Below are positions 15,001 to 27,000 of a DNA stretch of 60,000 nucleotides, piece by piece. The stretch spans positions 64,890,984 to 64,950,983 of the forward strand of contig NC_088300.1 in assembly GCF_032854445.1 (NCBI RefSeq), in the 5' to 3' direction. Origin of the DNA: Liolophura sinensis (lineage: Eukaryota > Mollusca > Polyplacophora > Chitonida > Chitonidae). Positions within the stretch are counted from its first letter, which is position 1, and every line of letters begins with the position of its first letter. The notes below the pieces were generated by a model. That model saw only the letters and a list, made by a program, of their open reading frames with translations. It made no database searches and was not told the DNA's origin. A program made the position numbers and the translations under genes.

Positions 15001-18000
15001 TTGTTTTAAACAGGTGGCAAGTGATTGACTTAGAGAGCTGCCTGTCATAGGTAAAACATAGAGTGTAATTTGTTAATAACTTGATCCAAATTTCATGCAG
15101 TGAAATTCCTCTCCTCTACCATACAGTGTATTAGCTACAGAATTGCGCTGCTTTTTGTTTTTTCAGTTTAACCGTCGGCATCACTGCAGGCGCTGTGGTC
15201 GAGTTGTCTGCGCATCGTGCTCCACAAAGACATCGATCATCATGGGTGTTTCTGCGCGCACATGTGATGAATGTTACGAACAGATGTTCAAACCCAGGTA
15301 ACACTTTCAATACAATTCAAAATATTCACTGTTGTCCCGTGCTAACTGGCATGTCATGAAGACAGCTCCTGTATTAAATTTTATTCAGTTAAACTGTTTA
15401 TTAATCTGTATGAATCAGTATCAGTTGGTTAAGTTATTTCTGTTTTGTACAACGCTGCTGTTTGTCCAAAAGACCTACATGGGAAGGTATGCCAGCTACC
15501 TGCAATTGGTGGCAAGTTTACCCTGGGTCCCATCATTAAGTTAAATATTCTTGAGTACAGTCCAAAGCTTCAATCAAATGAGTAAAATAAATGACTCAAT
15601 AGTGTTTTAAAGGCAGACTTAAATTCTTATACCAGATTCATCTCAACATGTAAATGGATATTTACGTGAGACTTTTTGAAATAGTTGACTTTGTAAGAGC
15701 ATTTTTGGACAAAGAGAAATTAGTAGAGCCATAATAATGCTTAATATAATTTCATGAAAAAGCAAAAAAAAAGAGGACAATTGCATTCATTCAGATGGCT
15801 GAAAGATCATTCTTATGGCAGTCAATTTGACCTCTGATCCATGAGGTCGTTTGGTTGGCTGTGTCTTTAAGCCTTTGACTGTTTGCTTTTTACCATGAGT
15901 GACCTCCTTTACCAAAAGCAATTAGTTATCTCTACTTTACTGTTGTCATATTATCGAGAAAAAAAAAGCTTCCGCTGTATGTTGATCCTTAATTTCCTAT
16001 TGTATCCTTAAAGGTTAGATGTATTGAAAGAAGCTGACATGCGTCGAGAAAGTCTGTCAGCAAGTGTCAGTCCTCTGAACAGGGCACCTCCTGCGTCATC
16101 AGCAGACTCCAGTGTCATGGGAGGAACAGAGTTGTCTGCCCCTGAGTGGAACATCAGCAGTGTGATCAGACACACAGAACATGAGTGGAAACTGAGGACA
16201 GATGGTGCCTTTAACATGTACACCAGGGATGAGTTTTATTATGAGCAGGTATGACTCATTAGTTCGTTATCAGCAGTTTTATTTCCAGCTCGAACCTGGC
16301 TCAAGCTAGTTTGTTCGCAGCCTAAAGTCAGGAAGTTTGCAAAGGTCAGTAGAGCACAAACTTGATTACTGTTTGAATGCTAGATGAAATATTGCTCAAC
16401 CTTAAACACCAGTCAAGTAAGTATTAAAATAAATTCAAGGTATTTATTACAATTATTCAATACATTGTTTTGCAAGTAAAATTTGCATGTAATCAATAAA
16501 AATGAACAAACAGGAATTTTAATGCTTAAACTTTTCCACTAACCTGAGGTTTAACAAAGATTAAACAGTGTCGCATTGCAGCTTGACTATTGTTAACATA
16601 TTATTGTTTTGCTGGAAATGTTATTAATTTTTTTACTTATTGACAATAATGTTATGTGGTTAACTTCATTTGTCTGTTCTTTCCCACAGGCTCCAAGCGC
16701 ATCATTGTGCATTTCTATCCTGTCCATGATGAGTAGTCAGTCCAAGGCTGGTCAGATCATGTTACAGCTGTGTGATGAGCTGTCCAAGACACTGAGGCCT
16801 ATAGCACCAGGTGTTCCTAACCCAGAGGTGGATTACAGCCTGGTTATCAGGTAAGCAATGGTGTTACAGCTGTGTGATGAGGTGTCCAAGACACTGAGAC
16901 CTATAGCACCAGGTGGTTCTAACCCAGAGGTGGATTACAGCCTGGTTATCAGGTAAGCAAAGGTGCTACAGCTGTGTGATGAGCTGTCCAAGACACTGAG
17001 GCCTATAGCACCAGGTGTTCCTAACCTGGCGGTGGATTACAGCCTGGTTATCAGGTAAGCAATGGTGCTACAGCTGTGTGATGAGCTGTCCAAGACAATG
17101 AGGCCTAAAGCACCAGGTGTTCCTAACCCAGAGGTGGATTACAGCCTGGTTATCAGGTAAGCAATGGTGTTACAGCTGTGTGATGAGCTGTCCAAGACAC
17201 TGAGGCCTATAGCACCAGGTGGTTCTAACCCAGAGGTGGATTACAGCCTGGTTATCAGGTAAACAAAGGTGCTACAGCTGTGTGATGAGCTGTCCAAGAC
17301 ACTGAGGCCTATAGCACCAGGTGTTCCTAACCTGGCGGTGGATTACAGCCTGGTTATCAGGTAAGCAAAGGTGTTACAGCTGTGTGATGAGCTGTCCAAG
17401 ACTGAGGCCTAAAGCACCAGGTGTTCCTAACCCAGAGGTGGATTACAGCCTGGTTATCAGGTAAGCATTCGTGTTACAGCTGTGTGATGAGGTGTCCAAG
17501 ACACTGAGGCATATAGCACCAGGTGTTCCTAACCCAGAGGTGGATTACAGCCTGGTTATCAGGTAAGCAATGGTGTTACAGCTGTGTGATGAGCTGTCCA
17601 AGACACTGAGGCCTAAAGCACCAGGTGTTCCTAACCCAGAGGTGGATTACAGCCTGGTTATCAGGTAAGCAATCATCCTACAGCTGTGTGATGAGCTGTC
17701 CAAGACACTGAGGCCTAAAGCACCAGGTGTTCCTAACCCAGAGGTGGATTACAGCCTGGTTATCAGGTAAGCAATGGTGTTACAGCTGTGTGATGAGCTG
17801 TCCAAGACACTGAGGCCTAAAGCACCAGGTGTTCCTAACCCAGAGGTGGATTACAGCCTGGTTATCAGGTATGCAATGGTGTAACAGCTGTGTTGGGCTG
17901 TCCAAGACACCGAGGCCTATAGCACCAGGTGTTCCTAACCCGGAAGTGGATTACAGCCTGTTTATCAGATAAGCAAAGGTGTTACAGTTGTGTGATGAGC

Positions 18001-21000
18001 TGTCCAAGACACTGAGGTCTATTAGCACCAGGTGTTCCTAACCCGGCGGTGGATTACAGCCTGGTTATCAGGTAAGCAATGGTGCTACAGCTGTGTGATG
18101 AGCTGTCCAAGACACTGAGGCCTATAGCACCAGGTGTTCCTAACCCAGAGGTGGATTACAGCCTGGTTATCAGGTAAGCAATGGTGTTATAGCTGTGTGA
18201 TGAGCTGTCCAGGATACTGAGGTCTATAGCACCGGGTGTTCCTAACCCAGAGGTGGACCCAGAGGTGTTACAGCTGTGTGATGAGCTGTCCAAGGCACTA
18301 CTAAGGCCTATAGCACCTGGAGTTCCTAACCCAGAGGTGGATTACATATGCACTGAGTTCGAAATTATGTGTGTCACTAGTTCATTATTTCTTTGCCAAG
18401 GGGCGGTGGTTTACTCCAGTGATTGTGATTTTGTACCCACTGATTAGTCTATGAATATTCTTGGGGCCTCTGTGGCCGAGGTGGTTAGCACGCCAGCATG
18501 ACTCAGTGACCCAGGAGCCTCCCATGAATGTGATTGCTGTGAGTTCAAGTCCAGCTCATGTTAAAATTTCGTCCACAAAAGTGCATTTTTAGAGCAAATA
18601 AATGTCACAAAATATTATTTTTGGTGCTGAAACAGTAGAATATCATCCCATGCTCCAAGCCTCAGAAGACATTTCTAAACTCAGTAGAACTCTCAGAATC
18701 AGGAGAAATCGTCAAGTTAGTCATGGACGAAATTCGTGGTCATTTAGGGTATGTTTGTTCAGACAGGAGTAATACATTTAAGTGTTGTCATAAATTCCAT
18801 TGTTCTTACTGCAGCATAATGAAACACCTGCTATTCAGAGCCAAAATGATCTACATCCAGAGTGGAGAAGCCCAGGGCCTGGGGATGTGTGACACATACC
18901 TGAGCAGAGTGGACTTACTGAATCTCCTGGTATCTGGCAATGTGTCAGATATTCCATCTATACAGGAACTCACCAAGGTTGAGTCAGTTAGGTATGCAGA
19001 CATCTTTTAGAGTATATTATAAATTTGCATTTAGACTCATGCACCTTTTTTTTCAGTCTACCAGCAAATTTCCCGGGCATATGTTAAATATGTGGCTGTC
19101 ATATGTTGCTTATAACACTGTTATTGTTTTTCCCCATGATGTATATAAACATACATGTATGGTGACAGCTATGCTTTGGATATTGATCAAGATTTTGCAC
19201 ACTGTTAATCACTGATAATAAAATGGCTGTTAATACGCTTGTTTGTGAAGCCGCCTGAGAGACCGGTTGATAGAGGATGAGCGGTTGCCCTTGGCAATGG
19301 ACGTGTCAACTAAGTGCGGGCTGGACACTTCGGGTGTGTGGGCAGCCTGGGGGATGGCCTGTCTGCAGTGTGCAGACTACACAGGGGCAAGGGAGAAATT
19401 CAACAGGTGTCTAAAGGTAAGCCACTTGTACTGCTAGCCTTTGTGTTTGGCTGGCTAGACTCAGACATGGAATGATATTTAAAATTGTTTTGTCCAAATT
19501 CTGTAGCTCTTTGAGATCGTTATGCCTTTTTGAAAAGGGATATGGATATTATATTGATGACTACAGATTAGAGAGTAGCACCAGAGCAGTGATGACAGTG
19601 TGATGGTTGACAGATTAGAGAGTAGCACCAGAGCAGTGATGACAGTGTGATGACTACAGATTAGAGAGTAGCACCAGAGCAGTGATGACAGTGTGATGAC
19701 TACAGATTAGAGAGTAGCACCAGAGCAGTGATGACAGTGTGATGACTACAGATTAGAGAGTAGCACCAGAGCAGTGATGACAGTGTGATGACTACAGATT
19801 AGAGAGAAGCACCAGAGCAGTGATGACAGTGTGATGACTACAGATTAGAGAGTAGCACCAGAGCAGTGATGACAGTGTGATGACTACAGATTAGAGAGAA
19901 GCACCAGAGCAGTGATGACAGTGTGATGGTTGACACAATTGACAACTACAGCCCATTATCAATTTACCTCAATTAGTTTGCCTTAGTTAATTCTTGGTGT
20001 GACCGCTTAAATACTAGTGAATACTCAAATGATCAAATAGTAACACCATGTCTTAAGCAGAATTAGGTAAAAAATACATACAGAGATAATAACTGCTATA
20101 TATTACTCGTCACTGGTCAAGAATTACTCAAAAATACTATGTTGCCAGGAGAAATTTCCTATTGTTGGATTCATCTCCAGTTACATGTAAATTTCGCTAA
20201 TAGTTCTCACCGTCATTTATCTGTTTCACATTAGTTTATGAGATCTGCATGTATGTATCAGAATGCCACTGAAGTGCTGCTTTACCGTTTGTTTCATTAC
20301 ATCTCATCACATGTTTGGTTTCTGTCCTATATTGGGAACTGCTCATTTCTACGTTGCCTAAGTGCAACATTTCTCATTATTAATGTTTTATAAGCGATTG
20401 GCCTTGATAACCTCTGTTCAAACTTAAGCTCCTCAGCTCTTGTTCTGATGTGGCCTGGTTTTCATACAGCAGGGGGAAAGAGGCTTACCATCGGGGTCTG
20501 CCGGCTGTATGAGAACCAAGCTTTATGTGGAAAGGATAGTCAAAGAACAAGTGGAATACCAGGAAGTGGTGGTTTCCTGCTACAATAAACCCACATCCAT
20601 CACATACATCAATAAAATAAATGATGGTATTTCACTTTCAGGCTCCTCTAGATCGAAATAAAACACAGCAAACTTCCAAACTGCTGCTGGACATCATAGA
20701 CTGCCTTGAAACCATGCCAAGCACTGGGAACACAGATGTGAGTTTTAGCTGAATACGTGATGAATTACAGAGAAACTCGTTATCATTCCATGGCCGTATA
20801 TGGCATGTGCATGTATTAGGACGGCTATAAATAGAAATAAAAGGCTACATTCATAGTGAACAGTCATTGAATCACAGTCCATGTACATGTATTAAATGAC
20901 TTTAAAGATGATAGTGGAGTTTTCCAAAAATTTAATGCCATAATTCAATCATACATTTAAAGTATAGAGTTAAATATAGTAATGTTTGTTTTGGTTTTCC

Positions 21001-24000
21001 TCACTTGTGCAGGTCAGGAGCATACTCTCTTCCCCTGGTTCCATTAAGTCGCTCGTGTCCATGCCACCTCTTGTAAGTATACATCAGATCTAGAAGATTT
21101 GTTTCAATTTAGAGGGATTATAGGTTTGGGATTGCAGTAACATTAGCTTCATTTATAAACCCTGTGATTTTATGGACAAATTCAGTATGCTCTGTTGCAT
21201 AATTATGCAATTGTGGGTTACTTCAAGCCATATCTCCTTACATTTCAGCGGCACATTGTGGGAATCTTCTACGTTATTTACACACCAAAACTTGATGGCA
21301 TTTCATTTACAAGCAATCTTGAAGAGTTTCATGTATGGGACCATGTTCGTTGGTTGAATATATTTTTTTTTTCTGTCTTTTTTTTAGCTTGTTTAAAGTT
21401 TATAACATCACTTTCATGGTCATATCACCATGATACATTCTTGAAGCTGGCTTTACTCATTGACAAAAGACTTATAGTGCAACCTCACTGAAACACCGTG
21501 CTCGGGACCACCCTATGACCAGGCCCTGGTTTCATGAAGCATGAATAAGTTAATAAGTAGCTCTTTAATAGCTAAGTGCACTTCATGTTTCTACCCCGTA
21601 CGTTGTTATTGTAGCTAAGCGGTTACTTACTTACTTAAGTGAGGTTCATGAAGCTCAAGCCAGGACTTGGTCCATTCCGTGAAATGTGTTGAAAACTGGT
21701 GTCACTAATTGTAAAGTCTAAGACTGACCCAGTATTCAGGATCGACATCTAATCTCTCATTTACATGGCTGCATTGCTAACTTCTAAAACATTTATTCAT
21801 CTGGACACCTTGCTACAGGGTCTGCGTGTAACAGGGCAGAGGTTTGATATATGTAGTAAGACTACACATGTGATATTTCCTCTCTGTTTTAGCGCTATGT
21901 CGATGAATCGTCCCTGGACAAGGCACAATTTGATGAAGCCATATACTACCTCAAGGCATTTGGCTCACACTTGACCATGGTACAGTTCTATCGTCGCCAT
22001 GGCTACCTGATGAAGGCAACTCAGTATATCCTAGACCATGTGAGTCTGCATAAGTCTCCAGTTTTTACCCCTAGTTTTATTTAACTTTTCTGTGTTTACT
22101 CCTTGACCAGAATTGGCTCAGTGATTTTGTTATTGCAGTTGCCATCTGCTATCCATTTGTGTCCTTTGTAAACACTTACCTCTTGGACGCTTATAACCAA
22201 ATTTACCACACATACCACTTTGGCATTCCAAAATACCAGTACATTGTTCATTTTCAATGACGCTGGTCAGATTTGTCAAGGTGATTGGTGTTTGGTGTGA
22301 GTAAAGTTTCATTTTAAGCACAAGCTGATAACCTCGTTAGCAGCTTCATCAAACTTGTACATGTGCACTGAGTACAAGAAGTTTAATCCCACTGCTTTTC
22401 ATTGACGGTGACTTATGATTTCAATGCCCTTGAGCTAGTGTCTCTATTGACTTGAGTAACTTGAGTAGTATTGACCCTGATAACACGGTTGGTAGAGCCT
22501 CCGCTTCAGGGGCGGTAGATCCACGATCAGTCCTGGGTCGTGTCTCACCTAATACCTTATAAAAGAGGAAGTTGTAACTGCCTTGCTTGGTGTTCAGCAT
22601 TAAGGGGATACACGTATCAGTATAATGGCTCGGGCACGGCGACTTAGTTGCCTTTGATAAGTCATCTCAGTAAAGCAGTACTAGATAAAAGAGCGGTGGA
22701 AATCTGTCCTGCAACAAGGAGACACATTACATGCACTCGAAGGATTCCTTCGTCGTCATATGACTGAAAAATTGTTGAGCATGACGTTAAACCCCAAGCA
22801 CTCACTTACTCACTAACTATATAGACTTGTGAACACAAAATCTTTTGCAGCTTTGGTAAAACATTTTCATAATCGTGTTATTTTTACATTCTGTAGAAAT
22901 GTTCAACAGAAGTGTTTGTGGACGGCCTGCTGATGCCATCCTTAATCCAAGAGGATCTTGGGAAGTTGGAAGACCAGCTAACCATGATTGACCCAACTTT
23001 AGAGAAGTGGGGCCCATACCTGACTGCCACATGTCGATACCTGATGAAGTCTAAACTTATGCACGTCCTCTACCAAGTCCAGATATTCATGAAGGTAACG
23101 CCTGATAAGGTCTAAACTTATGCACGTCCTCTACCAAGTCCAGATTTTCATGAAGGTAACACCTGATAAGGTCTAAACTTATGCACGTCCTCTACCAAGT
23201 CCAGATATTCATGAAGGTAACACCTGATAAGTTCTAAACTCTTGCACGTCCTCTACCATGTCCAGATATTCATGAAGGTAACACCTGATAAGGTCTAAAC
23301 TTATGCACGTCCTCTACCAAGTCCAGATATTCATGAAGGTAACACCTGATAAGGTCTAAACTTATGCACGTCCTCTACCAAGTCCAGATATTCATGAAGG
23401 TATCACCTGATAAGGTCTAAACTTATGCACGTCCTCTACCAAGTCCAGATATTCATGAAGGTAACACCTGATAAGGTCTAAACTTATGCACGTCCTCTAC
23501 CAAGTCCAGATATTCATGAAGGTAACACCTGATAAGGTCTAAACTTATGCCCATCTTTAGCCCTGAGCAGATTATGATAATGGTAACCTGTTTACAAATG
23601 TACGTCACTTCCACTTCATTTTTAGTAAAATTTTGTAGTGCATTTGCAGTTTTGCCAAGTCTCAATAAGCTCATAAATTATTAGGTTTGTTTTTTCTTAG
23701 AACCAGTTTTTGACAGCATTCATGTGCCATCATCAGCATATTTGCTTCATTATAATAATTAAAAGGTTTTCAATTTTGAACAAGCTGAAGAGTTTTTGAA
23801 TGATCCTAAGTAATGTGGCTAACTATAATATTTAAAGCTTCAAGACCAGGTGTCACCTTACAAAATACTGATATCTATCTACAGATTTTGTTTTCAGCAT
23901 TGTCATTATTAGTGTGTTGAAATGTGAGATAAATTATTTTGAATTAAGGATATGATGATAAATATGTCAGTATTTGACAGCAAAAGACATTTGGTGTATT

Positions 24001-27000
24001 GACTATTGACTATTTGATATATGTCTTGTTTGATGCAGTGGTAAATCAAGATCCACAGTATTTAATTATATGCATTTCCTTTCAGGACTATATTCGGGCA
24101 GCCCTGAACTGTATCACCTATTTCTACCAGCGTGGGGCTCGGACTTACTTGGACCTGGCGGGACGAGTAAAATACCTGTTTGAGGCTCAGAAACACCTGG
24201 ATGCATACCTTGACCCCAGTAAATGGGGCAGTGTGCGTCCCCCCAGCTACTCCTCTAGCTCTCCTAAACCCAGCTGGTCTGATGGTCACAGCTTAGAGAG
24301 CTCCTCTGCTAGACTGACTCAGATGCCACAGGAGGTGAAGAAGTAAGCTATGCAATTTGTATTTCATATGGGTGTGTATGAAATCATGAGATCCGATGAG
24401 ATCACCTGGTGGAATCCATCCCTTGTTGTCTCTGCTGTGACTTTAGGTCAAGATTTATTTGATTATTTATTTGATTGGTGTTTTTTTATGCAGTACTCAA
24501 GAATATTTTACCTATATGACGGCGGCCAGCATTGTGCTGAGAGTAAACCGGGCACAGCCTGAGGGGGTTGTCATTAAACGCCAATCAAATAAATAAATAT
24601 ACATGTATCAAGAAACATGATGCATTTGATATTTATACTGTGTTACGATTCTAATTTGGTAATTTGAGTGTGCACACTGTAATGGTTGTTGTTTTCCAGA
24701 TACCTGAAATCTGTCATCATTCAGATCGAGGTGACTAAGTACATGGAGAAGAGTATGACATCTAAGCCACCAGATGGCACTGCTATAGCCATCATCCAGA
24801 GCCATCTGACAGGCAAGGAACCGCCCCCGACCGTATTTGGTAATGCCAAAGTGAGGGCAGATGTGGTTACAATGGTGAGCACTGTAATTATCTATAAGAT
24901 ATTCTGACAGCATAGATCTCAAAATAAATAAATAAATAAATAAATACAGCTAAATATAGAAGGCCTGCCCTTTTCTTTCTGGATACTCATCGATATCCTG
25001 ATCGCCAGTAAAATTTGATGGATTCTTGCAATATATCACCCAAATCCAGCGATAACAGACAGACAAATTAACACAGGCAAAGAACAAAATCTTCTTTGAC
25101 GGAGGTATTAAATGGTGAGATACACTTGACAATGAAAACTACATTATAAAAACTGATTCAACTGGTTATAAAAGGTCGCTTAATTTACGATAAATGCAAT
25201 GAATTGATACAATTTTGGGAAATAGATTTGTGAAAGTTTAATTGGTTTATTTAGGACTGTGTGCTATCTGTACTGTGTAGAACTATATGTATACAAGCAT
25301 CATGGATAGAAGTTTAAGAAATTGCTGTAAGAGTTGTCACTGATCAAAATTTTAACATTTACCAATTCATCTATTTATCAGGTTTTGATGGTTGGAGAAG
25401 ATCTGTTGACAAGTTTTGATCTGAGCATGAAAATAATCAAGGTAAAATTACAAGCAAATTCAGCTGCTGACAACTGCCCATTTCAGGGCTATCCACTTCA
25501 TTATTTATGATACATTTTTTGATATCAAGATACACATCAACGTACATATATCATGTGATATGTTTGATTTAAACATTGCTCTTAAAATATGATTAAAGAA
25601 AGAAATCAAACTTTATGCGACAAAGGTTGGGAAAAAAATTGGTCTAATTCTTTCAGAGCTGGGTGAAATGGTTTATTGTTGTAAGATATATATACATGTT
25701 TGATTAACACTATGAGGAAATGTTGTTGTTGTTGTGTAGGAATATCGACTGAGTGCTGTTCCCATCCTCAAGCACACTGCTCATGAGATGGCCAAGTTCC
25801 ATGACTACCCCAGGATTCATGAGCTGCTCAGCTGCCTGAAGCATGCTGGGATGGATGAGCCACAGTCTGTGGATGAGATCATCGGGGCTTGTATTATCAT
25901 CCTCAAGGACGACCCAGCTGAGGTACATCTGTAAACTTCATGTTGGACTTTTTGATGATTGTCACATTTGTTTTTTATATTTTCTATAACCCATAAGGTA
26001 ACGTTAATTCATCATTAAATGTTGCCATCATGTCTAGCTGTCCATATGTCTTGATACTGAGGAATCAGCTATAAGTCGACACCGATTTTATTTTGTGTTT
26101 TTCAGGTGAGCCAACATTAAAAAATCCAGAAATGGAATAAAAACCAAATTGAAATTCCATCTTCTTTTAATATTTTGCTCGATCTTAATGTTTTTTTTGT
26201 GATCTTCCTGTTTTTCAATGTTTTCCATGTAGTTTTAACAGGAAAAGGTTCAGGGACAGTCCATATTTCCCACAAATTAGATGATTTTTCAGTTTTATTT
26301 ATACTTTTATACCCTACTCCAAGATTGAAAATAGATTCCTTCTGCCTGTAAAACAAAATTCTAATTGAAGTGGCCTAATGTATATGCATGAATGCTTGTC
26401 AGTTTAGAGTTACATGTATTTACACGCTCACTGATACTGTTGGATTGGAGAGGGCCGGGAGAGATGTCTTTACAAACGACTATCCATGAAATAATTTAGA
26501 TATTGAAGTTATTTTTATCTGCAGGCTAAAGAGGTTGATGGGTTAATCAAACTGCTGCGGCTGGACTCCAATAAGGTAACTTCAAATGTTATTACAGTTT
26601 TAAACTCCTCAAATGTGTTAAAGAATGTGATATATTTTCTTTTTCTTCTTTTTTTAATTTAATCACCATTCTGCACAGAAGTTGTAAAATAATTTACTTA
26701 TTTGTTTATTGATTTGATTGGTGTTTTACAAAAAAAATAAGTTACTCTACATTGAACTACATTGCTGCTGCTTCAGTGTTCACAAATAACTGCAGACTTT
26801 TTTGTGGGATAGTTATTTTTTCTTCAGCCTATCCTTTAGGAAAAAAATTTTCAGAAATCTTTTTGGCTGTGTTTCAGATCAATGCTATGATCCTCGTGGG
26901 AAAGCTGAAGTCGGCCTATCTTCTGGCAGTGAAGTCAGAGAGAGTGGAGGATGTGCAGAGGATCAGTGGGGCAGCTCAAAGGAGTGGACAGAGCTCAGTG

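Noticed and set aside
16851-18345. Reading the exon 23 array as many real extra exons or a protein repeat domain
   Set aside because: Each unit contains a TAA in its donor and no polypyrimidine acceptor. Use of the internal TTACAG gives a premature TGA, so the units cannot add coding sequence.
19557-23550. Tandem arrays as CRISPR
   Set aside because: The units are contiguous with no unique spacers, and the window is clearly animal nuclear DNA.
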